Shown piece after piece: positions 17,547 to 27,181 of a stretch of 64,000 nt of DNA. The stretch's first letter is position 1. Each line of letters begins with the position of its first letter. The stretch lies in NCBI RefSeq assembly GCF_947258575.1, contig NZ_CAMYIV010000002.1, forward strand, positions 62,001 through 126,000, given 5' to 3'. The notes beneath the pieces were generated by a model. The model made no database searches and was not told the origin of the DNA. It saw nothing but the letters and a program-made list of their open reading frames with translations. This DNA is from an uncultured Alcanivorax sp. Lineage in GTDB: Bacteria; Pseudomonadota; Gammaproteobacteria; Pseudomonadales; Alcanivoracaceae. The position numbers and the translations under genes were made by a program.

Positions 17547-18560
17547 ATGCCATCCGTTTCCCCCCTGTTGATGCTTGATCTGGAAGGCCTCCAGGTCAGC
17601 GATGTGGAGAAAGACTTGCTCAGTCACCCGGGTACCGGTGGGCTGATTCTCTTTACCCGTAACTATCAGGATCGGCAGCAGCTCGCTGAACTGATTCGCC
17701 AGATTCGCGCGGTGCGCCCGGAGATACTGATCGCCGTGGACCAGGAAGGGGGGCGCGTACAGCGTTTCCGTGACGGTTTCGTGCGCCTGCCGCCGATGGC
17801 CGCACTGGGGCGTCGCTACGACCAGGCCCCGCAGCTTGCGATGGCGGAAGCCACGCTTCTCGGTGAGCTGATGGCCTCTGAGCTGACCGAGCTGGATATC
17901 GATCTCAGCTTTGCGCCGGTGCTGGATCTGGACTACGGCACCAGCACGGTAATCGGTGACCGCAGCTTTCATGGCGATGCGGATGCCATGATCGCTCTGG
18001 CCAGTGCCTTTATCGACGGCATGAGCGCCGCCGGCATGGCTGCCACCGGCAAGCATTTTCCCGGCCACGGCCATGTGGTGGCGGACTCCCATCTGGAGCT
18101 GCCGGTGGACCCGCGGCCGCTGGCCGAGATTGAAGCGGCGGACCTGCGTCCCTTTGTGGCCCTGGCCCAGAAACTGGACGGCATCATGCCTGCCCATGTG
18201 ATCTATAGTGCGGTGGAAAACCAGACCGCCGGGTTTTCCCGCTACTGGCTACAGACCCGCTTGCGCGAGCAAATGGGTTTTCGCGGCGTGATCTTCTCTG
18301 ATGACCTGTCCATGGCCGGTGCCCACGGCGTGGGCGGTTATGCGGAGCGGGCCAGGGCGGCGCTGGAGGCCGGATGCGACATGGTGCTGGCTTGCAATAA
18401 CCGGCCAGGGGCAGAACAGGTGCTGGATTTTCTCGCCGCGACGCCTTTCAGTGGCCAGGTACCGGCCAGCGGTCTTCGTGCCCGCCCACGCCGCCCCATG
18501 GAAACCACCAAACGACACGCTGCCACGGAGTTGGCGGCGGCATTGACTGAACCTCGCTAA
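17547..18560 (+). CDS. nagZ: Beta-N-acetylhexosaminidase NagZ
   Basis: A cytoplasmic GH3 enzyme that removes GlcNAc from anhydro-muropeptides in cell-wall recycling. The 337-residue length is normal. Motifs: [13 protein letters not shown] (substrate site), [18 protein letters not shown] (catalytic His/Asp loop), and FSDDLSM (nucleophile Asp). CAGGA precedes the ATG. It is co-directional with the transpeptidase gene and with mscS 8 nt downstream. The same nagZ / methylthioinosine phosphorylase neighbourhood exists in P. aeruginosa. Confidence 0.97.
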   Translation: MPSVSPLLMLDLEGLQVSDVEKDLLSHPGTGGLILFTRNYQDRQQLAELIRQIRAVRPEILIAVDQEGGRVQRFRDGFVRLPPMAALGRRYDQAPQLAMAEATLLGELMASELTELDIDLSFAPVLDLDYGTSTVIGDRSFHGDADAMIALASAFIDGMSAAGMAATGKHFPGHGHVVADSHLELPVDPRPLAEIEAADLRPFVALAQKLDGIMPAHVIYSAVENQTAGFSRYWLQTRLREQMGFRGVIFSDDLSMAGAHGVGGYAERARAALEAGCDMVLACNNRPGAEQVLDFLAATPFSGQVPASGLRARPRRPMETTKRHAATELAAALTEPR

Positions 18561-18568
18561 GGACTCAC

Positions 18569-19712
18569 ATGAACTGGGATTGGAACCAACTGCTGCAATG
18601 GCCGAACGTGGAGACCCCCACGGATATCTGGCTGACTCAATTGTTCATCATCGTGCTATGTACGGTGTCGGTGAATTTTATCCTGATGCGCGTCATTGAT
18701 GTGCTTGACCGGTTGATCAACAAGACGGAAACCCTGTGGGACGATGCTCTGCTGGAAGCGGCGCGGATTCCCCTGCGATTGGTGTTCTGGGTCATCGGTT
18801 TGTCGATCTCCGTGGAGCTGTTGCAGGCAGTGACCGAGCAAGCCAATGAATTGTTCGATCTGGCTCCCAAGGTGCGGCAGATTGCCTTCATCATCATCAT
18901 TGCCATGTTCCTCAACCGGTTTATCTCCTACACGGAGAAAAACCTGATCGACCCATCGCGCATGCGTAAACCCATGGATCAGTCCACGGCGGCGGCGATC
19001 GCCAAGTTGCTGCGAGTGTCGGTGATCATCACCTCCTTGCTGATCATTCTGCAGACCATGGGCTACAGCGTGTCGGGGGTGCTTGCCTTTGGCGGTATCG
19101 GTGGCATGGCGGTGGCCTTTGCCGCCAAGGATCTGCTCGCCAACTTTTTCGGCGGCATGATGGTCTACCTGGACAAGCCGTTCCGCATCGGAGACTGGGT
19201 GCGCTCACCAGACCGTTCTATCGAAGGTACCGTGGAGCACATCGGCTGGCGGCTGACCTGTATCCGCACCTTCGATCAGCGTCCGTTGTATATCCCCAAT
19301 GCCATGTTCACCACGGTGGTACTGGAAAACCCGTCACGCATGTTTAACCGTCGTATCAACGAGAAGATCGGTATCCGCTATGACGACTGGCAGAAAATGC
19401 CGGGCATTGTGGCGCAAGTGAAACAGATGCTGATCGACCACGAAGAGCTGGAAACCGACAGCCGTACCCTGATCGTCAACTTCGACAGCTATGGCGCGTC
19501 GCACCTGGAGTTCTTTATCTATACCTTCACCAAGACCACTCAGTGGGTGCGCTACCATGAGATCAAGCAGGATGTGCTGATGAAGATCATGGCCATCGTC
19601 AACGAGCACGGGGCGGAGTTTGCCTTCCCCACTCGCACCCTGCATCTTGTCAGCCACAACGACGATCACCCCGCCACGGGCCTGGAAAACGACAACACTG
19701 AGGACGCACAGC

Positions 19713-19726
<14 letters not shown>
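18569..19726 (+). CDS. MscS-family mechanosensitive channel
   Basis: A 385-residue inner-membrane channel. Helices lie at about residues 22-45, 66-90 and 105-125, with the pore helix TM3 around SVSGVLAFGGIGGMAVAFAAKDLLANFFGG. The MscS core follows (DKPFRIGDWVR...VEHIGWRLTCIRTFDQR...YIPNAMFT). The layout resembles short YnaI-like members. AAGGA precedes the ATG. Its 3' end overlaps hpt by 14 nt. It probably protects against osmotic downshock. Confidence 0.92.
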
Positions 19727-21022
<1,296 letters not shown>

Positions 21023-21070
21023 TTATAACGGCCGCTGATTGCCAGCGGCTTTCGGAAGGAGCTTCGCACA

Positions 21071-22096
21071 GTGACCCTGCTGATCATCTTCGCCGCCGTC
21101 TCCATCGGCTTCTCCTTTCTCTGCTCGATTCTGGAAGCGGCGTTATTGTCGATTACCCCGAGCTTCATCGCCGGGCTGCGGGAAATCCGGCCCAAGCTCT
21201 ACGAGACACTGCGCTCCTACAAGGACGATATCGACAAACCCTTGTCTGCGATTCTCACCCTCAATACGGTGGCCCATACCGTCGGTGCCACCGGGGTAGG
21301 CGCCCAGGTGGCAGTGGTGTTTGGCGAAGCCTGGCTGGGCGCGGCCTCTGCGGTGATGACCCTGGCCATTCTGGTGTTGTCGGAAATTATCCCCAAGACC
21401 ATCGGTGCCAAATACTGGCGCGCCCTGGCGCCTATGCTGCCGCCGGTTCTCCAGTTCATCATGATTGCCCTGATGCCCTTTGTGTGGCTGTCCAAGCTGA
21501 TTACCAGCCGCATTGGGGGTGGCGAGCACGATGTGGAAGTGCGCGCGGAAATCCGCGCCCTGGCCGACATGGGCAAGGATCAGGATGCCCTGGACGACAA
21601 CGAATTCCAGGTGATCCAGAACGTCCTGCGCCTGCACGACATCAAGGTCGGCACTATCATGACCCCGCGTACGGTTTGCCGAACGGTGACCCCGGAGATG
21701 ACCGTGGCCGAGTTTCTGGAAAAAGAGAAAGACCAGCCTTTTTCCCGTTTTCCGGTGATGACGGAGGAAGGCGAGGGCAAAGGTTATATCCACAAATCCG
21801 ACCTGCTGGGCTGCGACCCGGAGCAGACCATGAGCGTGCTGGCCCATGAAGTGCCGCTGGTCCATACGGGTATGGGGATCGACAAGCTGTTCCACGCCAT
21901 GTTGGCCCAGCGCCAGCACATGGCAGTGGTCTATGACGAGCACGGCACCTGGGTAGGGCTGATCACGTTGGAAGATATCCTGGAAAGTATTCTCGGCCGT
22001 GAGATCATGGACGAAACCGATCACGTGGCAGACCTGCGACTCTATGCCCGCCAGCGCTGGAGCCGGCGGTTGAAAAAGCAGGAAAAGCCGCAATAG
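21071..22096 (+). CDS. DUF21/CNNM-CBS membrane protein (CorC/HlyC-like, Mg2+ efflux type)
   Basis: A 341-residue protein. The N-terminal DUF21 transmembrane domain (residues 1-150) has SFLCSILEAALLSITPSF and SEIIPKTIGAKYW. A CBS pair (about 185-310) follows, with IMTPRTVCRTV and VYDEHGTWVGLITLEDILE. Relatives are implicated in divalent-cation efflux. The CorC_HlyC C-terminal domain is absent, so it is a short form. The start is GTG with AAGGAG 9 nt upstream. Confidence 0.88.
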   Translation: MTLLIIFAAVSIGFSFLCSILEAALLSITPSFIAGLREIRPKLYETLRSYKDDIDKPLSAILTLNTVAHTVGATGVGAQVAVVFGEAWLGAASAVMTLAILVLSEIIPKTIGAKYWRALAPMLPPVLQFIMIALMPFVWLSKLITSRIGGGEHDVEVRAEIRALADMGKDQDALDDNEFQVIQNVLRLHDIKVGTIMTPRTVCRTVTPEMTVAEFLEKEKDQPFSRFPVMTEEGEGKGYIHKSDLLGCDPEQTMSVLAHEVPLVHTGMGIDKLFHAMLAQRQHMAVVYDEHGTWVGLITLEDILESILGREIMDETDHVADLRLYARQRWSRRLKKQEKPQ

Positions 22097-22129
22097 GAAG
22101 CAGTATCAGCCGATTCAGGAGAGGCAACC

Positions 22130-23098
22130 ATGACCGAAATCTACAAGGACAACAGCGAAACCATTGGCAAGACGCCGCTGGTGCGAATCAACCGCATCAG
22201 CCAGGGCAAGATTCTCGCCAAGCTGGAATCACGCAACCCGGCAGGCAGCGTAAAGTGCCGTATCGGTTCCTCCATGATTTGGGATGCGGAAAAAAGCGGC
22301 AAGCTCAAACCCGGCATGACTCTGGTAGAACCCACCAGCGGCAATACCGGCATCGCCCTGGCCTATGTGGCGGCGGCGCGGGGGTACGACCTGACCCTGA
22401 CCATGCCCGATACCATGAGCCTGGAGCGCCGTAAAATTCTCAAGGCTCTGGGCGCCAAGCTGGTGCTGACACCCGGCGCCAAAGGCATGCCCGGTGCCAT
22501 CGCCAAAGCCGAGGAACTGGTCAGCGACAATCCGGAAAAATTCCTGATGCTGCAGCAGTTCAACAACCCGGCCAACCCGGAAATCCACGAGAAAACCACT
22601 GGCCCGGAAATCTGGGACGCCACCGGCGGCGATATCGACGTGCTGGTCAGTGGCGTGGGTACCGGTGGCACCATCACCGGGGTGTCCCGCTACATCAAGA
22701 ACCAGAAAGGCAAGGCCATAACCTCCATTGCGGTGGAGCCGGACTCCTCCACCATGATCACTGCTGCACTGAAAGGCGAAGAACCCACCCACGGCCCCCA
22801 CAAGATTCAGGGCATCGGTGCCGGTTTTGTGCCGAAGAACCTGGATCTGTCGGTGGTGGATCGCTGTGAGCAAGTGAGCAACGAAGACGCCATGGAGTGG
22901 GCCCACAAACTGATGCAGGAAGAGGGCATCCTTGCCGGTATTTCCTGCGGCGCAGCCATGTGCGTAGCAGACCGTATCAGCCTGTTGCCGGAATTCGCCG
23001 GCAAGACCATTGTGGTGGTGCTGCCGGACTCCGGCGAACGCTACCTTACCTCCCCGTTGTTCGCGGATATGTTCAGTGATCAGGAGCTGAACCAGTAG
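22130..23098 (+). CDS. cysK: Cysteine synthase A (O-acetylserine sulfhydrylase)
   Basis: A PLP enzyme making cysteine from O-acetylserine and sulfide. In the 322-residue product, the PLP lysine is K42 (NPAGSVKCR) and the substrate loop is TSGNTG. The PLP-phosphate loop is [10 protein letters not shown], and the GISCGAA motif is near the C-terminus. The length and GISCGAA favour CysK over CysM. CAGGAG precedes the ATG. It has no sulfur-assimilation neighbours. Confidence 0.94.
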   Translation: MTEIYKDNSETIGKTPLVRINRISQGKILAKLESRNPAGSVKCRIGSSMIWDAEKSGKLKPGMTLVEPTSGNTGIALAYVAAARGYDLTLTMPDTMSLERRKILKALGAKLVLTPGAKGMPGAIAKAEELVSDNPEKFLMLQQFNNPANPEIHEKTTGPEIWDATGGDIDVLVSGVGTGGTITGVSRYIKNQKGKAITSIAVEPDSSTMITAALKGEEPTHGPHKIQGIGAGFVPKNLDLSVVDRCEQVSNEDAMEWAHKLMQEEGILAGISCGAAMCVADRISLLPEFAGKTIVVVLPDSGERYLTSPLFADMFSDQELNQ

Positions 23099-23150
23099 GG
23101 CCCCGCCTGCGGGCGATCTTCACCCTGCGATGGTGGCCAGCCGCAACGCT

Positions 23151-23183
23151 AGCGGGCTTTGCCCGCTGGCGCTGTACAGCGCC
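23151..23183. other. Double hairpin downstream of cysK
   Basis: AGCGGGC / GCCCGCT (23151-23167, TTT loop) is followed immediately by a 16-nt perfect palindrome GGCGCTGTACAGCGCC (23168-23183). There is no T-run, so it is either a Rho-assisted transcript end or a REP-like sequence. Confidence 0.55.
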
Positions 23184-23251
23184 GCCCCTGTGCCGTATAA
23201 ATGCAAATTATTGAATTAAGAAAACCGCTGGCAAAGCGGTCTGGGGGAAGC

Positions 23252-23515
23252 ATGAAAGCACCAATGTTGTTGCTGGCCGGTCTGGTTTCACTGGCCGGTT
23301 GCTATGGAGACAGTAGTGATGTGAGCCGTAGCGGTGAGGTGGAAAACCGCCCGCCACTGGGCCAGCAACAGCCAGCCGCCCGGCTGGTACCCGCCGATCA
23401 ACAGATGGCCAGTGGCCGCTATCGCACTGATATCCAGGTTGCCAACGGCGCCCAGCCGGTACCCTCGAGCAGTGAAAATTACACCACCACTGCGGAAGTC
23501 TCCGTCATCCGCTAA
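23252..23515 (+). CDS. Small predicted lipoprotein
   Basis: An 87-residue product with a lipoprotein signal (MKAPMLLLAGLVSLAGC; lipobox LAGC). The mature part of about 70 residues is Gln/Pro/Ser-rich and looks mostly disordered, with no recognisable domain. GGGGGAAG precedes the ATG. An in-frame ATG 17 codons upstream would bury the lipobox. Outer-membrane anchoring is likely because the residues after Cys are Tyr-Gly, not Asp. Confidence 0.75.
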   Translation: MKAPMLLLAGLVSLAGCYGDSSDVSRSGEVENRPPLGQQQPAARLVPADQQMASGRYRTDIQVANGAQPVPSSSENYTTTAEVSVIR

Positions 23516-23638
23516 TCACTAAACCCGAATTCCCCACGCTTTGTGGGCGGATTAGCCGTCGGCGACATTCACCGTTCAACTGCGATGGCCTCAGCCTCTG
23601 ATCCCCGCTATCCTTGCGGCCGGTAACCGGAGGGCTCC

Positions 23639-24829
23639 ATGGCAGTCAGTACAGAAGTGGATATCGTCGTTATCGGCGCCGGCGCGGCTGGACTGATGTG
23701 TGCGGCTACGGCCGCCTATCAGGGTCACCGGGTGTTGCTGCTGGACCACGCCAACAAGGCCGGCAAGAAGATCCTCATGTCCGGCGGCGGTCGCTGCAAC
23801 TTCACCAACCTGAACACCACACCGGAACATTTCGTTTCCGCCAACCCGCATTTCTGCAAATCCGCCCTCAAGCGCTACAGCCCCTGGCACTTTGTGGAGC
23901 TGGTGGAGCGCCACGGCATCGACCATGTGGAAAAAGCACCTGGGCAGCTGTTCTGTGCGGAATCCTCCAAGGAAATACTTGGCATCCTGCTCACCGAATG
24001 TGACTGGGCCGGGGCGGACATTTCCCTGAAGACCGAGATTCGCCGGGTGGAGCGGGCAGGGCAGGGCTTTGTGCTTACTACCTCTTCGGGCGTCATCCGT
24101 TGCGCGAAACTGGTGGTGGCCTGCGGCGGCCTGTCGATTCCCACCATGGGGGCCACCGGCTTCGGTTATCAGCTTGCCGAACAGTTCGGGCTCAATGTGC
24201 TGCCCACCCGTGCCGGGCTGGTGCCGTTTACCCTGCAACCGGATGACAAAGCCTGGTTGTCTGCCTTGTCCGGCATCAGCACCGAAGTAGTGGCGGAGGC
24301 CGGCGGCGCCCGCTTTGCCGAGCCCATGCTGATCACTCACCGGGGCCTGTCCGGCCCGGCCATGTTGCAAGTCTCCAGCTTCTGGGCACCGGGCCAACCG
24401 GTGACCGTAGACTGGCTGCCCGCCGTGGCCGATCCTTTCGCCGAGCTGGTGGCCGAGCGCAACCAGCATCCGAATCGCGGCCTGGAACGCTGGCTGCGGC
24501 AGTATTTTTCCCAGCGGCTGGCCGGGGCACTGGTAGAGCGATTCGGCTGGCAGGGCAACTTGCAGCAGTTCAGCAACGAGCGCCTGGCCAATGTAGCGGC
24601 CACCCTCAAGGGCTGGCAGTTCAAACCATCCGGCACTGAAGGCTACCGCACCGCCGAAGTGACCCTTGGCGGCGTCGACACCGACGCTATCTCTTCCAAG
24701 ACCTTTGAAGTGAATGCCGTACCGGGGTTGCACTTCATTGGTGAGGTCCTCGATGTCACCGGTCAGCTCGGTGGCTTTAACTTCCAGTGGGCCTGGGCCA
24801 GCGGTTGGTGCACGGGGTTGGCGTTGTAG
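23639..24829 (+). CDS. HI0933/YhiN-family FAD-dependent oxidoreductase
   Basis: A 396-residue flavoprotein of the aminoacetone-oxidase-like (BaiN/RdsA type) family. The FAD motif VVIGAGAAGLMCA is at the N-terminus. It is followed by GKKILMSGGGRCNFTN, VVACGGLSIPTMGATG, and C-terminal GEVLDVTGQLGGFNFQWAWASG, all signatures of the family. The physiological substrate is unsettled. GGAGGG precedes the start. It is monocistronic by spacing. Confidence 0.92.
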   Translation: MAVSTEVDIVVIGAGAAGLMCAATAAYQGHRVLLLDHANKAGKKILMSGGGRCNFTNLNTTPEHFVSANPHFCKSALKRYSPWHFVELVERHGIDHVEKAPGQLFCAESSKEILGILLTECDWAGADISLKTEIRRVERAGQGFVLTTSSGVIRCAKLVVACGGLSIPTMGATGFGYQLAEQFGLNVLPTRAGLVPFTLQPDDKAWLSALSGISTEVVAEAGGARFAEPMLITHRGLSGPAMLQVSSFWAPGQPVTVDWLPAVADPFAELVAERNQHPNRGLERWLRQYFSQRLAGALVERFGWQGNLQQFSNERLANVAATLKGWQFKPSGTEGYRTAEVTLGGVDTDAISSKTFEVNAVPGLHFIGEVLDVTGQLGGFNFQWAWASGWCTGLAL

Positions 24830-24994
24830 AGTTGCCAGCCCGGTGAAATACATGGCCTTACCGCCGGGAGTTGCAAATAAACAGTAGTGCGCGCTCAGCT
24901 CTGTAGGTAAGTCATCCTGTGGCACGCCTGTAGCCCACCAGTCCATTCCCTGCCACAATGATCGCCAACACCTCGGGCAAAACAAGGATGCATG

Positions 24995-25378
24995 ATGAAC
25001 CTCGAGAAGGTGGTTTTTGGTTTTTTCATTCTGCTTGCGCTGACGCTTAACTTCGGGTTCTTCTACGGCGAGATTGATAACCCGCAACACCATGACGTCT
25101 ATGAGTTGTTTGCGGCACTGGTGGTCAGCCTGATAGCGACTGTGCTCAAGTTCGGCGAACGCACGCAGATTGGTGCTGTGTTGTTGGCTTCCTCCCTGGT
25201 GGCAGATCTGCAGTTAATCGTGGCCGCCATCGTTTGGGCGGTAGCGGTGCATGTGCTTGAAGTCGGGCTGACGCCGGCGGTAATGGCGTCCATTGTTTCC
25301 CTGTCAGGTGGTGCTCTGCTGGCAAACCTGGTATCCGCCGTGCTGTTGACGGTGGAAACCATCACCCTGCAGCGATAA
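24995..25378 (+). CDS. DUF6394-family membrane protein
   Basis: A 127-residue protein with four predicted membrane helices (about 5-25, 35-52, 60-90 and 95-120). I recall this family beside NAD-binding potassium channels in pseudomonads, and the channel gene starts 5 nt downstream here. The second of two adjacent ATGs is chosen because AAGGA lies 6 nt upstream of it. The role is unknown; an accessory subunit of the channel is a reasonable inference. Confidence 0.75.
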   Translation: MNLEKVVFGFFILLALTLNFGFFYGEIDNPQHHDVYELFAALVVSLIATVLKFGERTQIGAVLLASSLVADLQLIVAAIVWAVAVHVLEVGLTPAVMASIVSLSGGALLANLVSAVLLTVETITLQR

Positions 25379-25383
25379 TAGCC

Positions 25384-27102
25384 ATGCCTTCTGTCGTTCC
25401 CATGATCCTGCGGCGCATGCGTGTGCCGCTGGTGGTGCTGATTGTGGCTTACAGCATCGCCACGGTGGGTTTCACCCTGATTCCCGGCGTTGATGATCAG
25501 GGTAATCCCTGGCGGATGAGTTTTTTCGAAGCCTTCTACGTGGTCAGCTACACCGGTAGCACCATTGGCTTTGGCGAAGTGCCCTACGATTTTTCCGGTG
25601 GCCAGCGCATGTGGACCATGGTCAGTATTTATCTGACCGTGTTCTCCTGGCTGTATTCCGTGGGCATCATCATTTCCCTGTTGCAGGACAAGAGTTTTCG
25701 TCATGAACTGAGCCGGGTGCAGCTGCAGCGCAGCTTGCGGCGGTTTCGTGAACCTTTCTATGTGATCTGCGGTTATGGCGATACTGGCAAGTTGCTGACC
25801 CGCTCTTTGCTCAGCCGTGGCATGCGGGTAGTCATTGTCGACAAGGACCCGGAAGCCATTGATTCCCTGCGCATCAAGGATCAGGGGCTGTATGTGCCGG
25901 GTTTTACCGTGGATGCGGAAATCCCCGGGAATCTGGTCAAGGCCGGGCTCAAACATCCGTTATGTCGCGGTGTGCTGGCAGTGACCAACAATAATCACAC
26001 CAATCTGAAAATTGCCACCACGGTAAAGCTGCTCAACAAGCACAGCCAGGTGTTCTGCCGCGCGGGCAGCGAAGAAAACGCCAACAACATGCTGTCCTTT
26101 GGCACCGACCTGGTGGTTAATCCCTATCAGGATTTTGCTCGGCGGCTGTTGCTGGGTATTCGCCAGCCGGATACTCACCGGGTGTACGACTGGCTTACCT
26201 CTCTGCCCGACGCCGCCCTGCCTGAGAGGCCCATGCCTCCCCAAGGCCGCTGGATCCTTTGTGGTTTTGGTCCCTTCGGTCGCGCCGTCTACGAAGCGCT
26301 CAGCAAGGAGGCAGGTATTGAACTGGTGGTGGTCACCCCGCATCCGCATCAGCCGGATGTGCCTGCGGGCAGCGTGGAAGGCAAAGGCACCGAGGCTGTG
26401 ACCCTGCGCGAAGCGGGCATCGACAAGGCCGTCGCCCTGGTGGTGGCAACGCCGGACGACGCCGATAACCTGTCAGTGATGATGACCGCTCGTGAGCTGA
26501 ACAGCAGTATCTACATGGTGGCACTGCAAAACCGCCTGCATAACCGTCTGTTGTTCCAGGCAGTCAATCCGGAATTGCCGGTGCAGACCAGCTTTCTGGT
26601 GGCCAGTCGTTTTCTTTCGGTTCTCAATGCGCCTCTGCTGAAAGAGTTTCTGCGGGAAGCGGAACAGCAGGGCAATGGGTGGAATGAGCAACTGCTGGAG
26701 CGTATGGCCGGTATCACGACTACGATCACCCCGGAAAGCTGGCACGTGCAGATAGGCGATGAAGAGACCCCCGCAGTGACCCTGGCTCTGCGTCTGGGGG
26801 AGCCGGTTACCCTGGGCAATCTGTGTCGTAGTCCCCGGCATCGGCTCACTTGTCTTGATGCGATTCCCCTGATGCTGCGTCGCAATGGCCGCAATACTCT
26901 CCTGCCCGATGAAAAGGAAAAGCTGGAGCCCGGTGACCGCTTGCTGTTTTGCGGCACGGACAAGGCCAATAATCAGATGCAATGGAGCCTGCGCCATCTT
27001 AACGCCTTGCGTTACGTACAGACGGGCCATCAGCGGCCGGATGGTCTGGTCTGGCGCTGGCTGGCCAAACGCCGGGCTGCACCGGCGGACGTGCGGGAAT
27101 AG
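25384..27102 (+). CDS. Potassium-channel-family protein with two TrkA-N/RCK domains
   Basis: A 572-residue two-helix channel subunit. TM1 is about 12-32, the pore loop contains SYTGSTIGFGEVPYDF, and TM2 is about 80-100. Two NAD-binding RCK/TrkA-N domains follow (YVICGYGDTGKLLTRSL at about 120 and WILCGFGPFGRAVYEAL at about 290), plus TrkA-C-like segments. The selectivity filter reads TIGFGE instead of TVGYGD; Phe for Tyr is common, while Glu for Asp is unusual. It lies in an operon with DUF6394. Tandem RCKs in one chain suggest a pore gated by nucleotide or redox state. Confidence 0.9.
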   Translation: MPSVVPMILRRMRVPLVVLIVAYSIATVGFTLIPGVDDQGNPWRMSFFEAFYVVSYTGSTIGFGEVPYDFSGGQRMWTMVSIYLTVFSWLYSVGIIISLLQDKSFRHELSRVQLQRSLRRFREPFYVICGYGDTGKLLTRSLLSRGMRVVIVDKDPEAIDSLRIKDQGLYVPGFTVDAEIPGNLVKAGLKHPLCRGVLAVTNNNHTNLKIATTVKLLNKHSQVFCRAGSEENANNMLSFGTDLVVNPYQDFARRLLLGIRQPDTHRVYDWLTSLPDAALPERPMPPQGRWILCGFGPFGRAVYEALSKEAGIELVVVTPHPHQPDVPAGSVEGKGTEAVTLREAGIDKAVALVVATPDDADNLSVMMTARELNSSIYMVALQNRLHNRLLFQAVNPELPVQTSFLVASRFLSVLNAPLLKEFLREAEQQGNGWNEQLLERMAGITTTITPESWHVQIGDEETPAVTLALRLGEPVTLGNLCRSPRHRLTCLDAIPLMLRRNGRNTLLPDEKEKLEPGDRLLFCGTDKANNQMQWSLRHLNALRYVQTGHQRPDGLVWRWLAKRRAAPADVRE

Positions 27103-27181
27103 TCGCCAGTCGTCGCTTGCCTGCTTGCCGTGGTTCCCGGCACTTCCTATGATCGGTACTGCTGACTATGGGCGAGACTGA

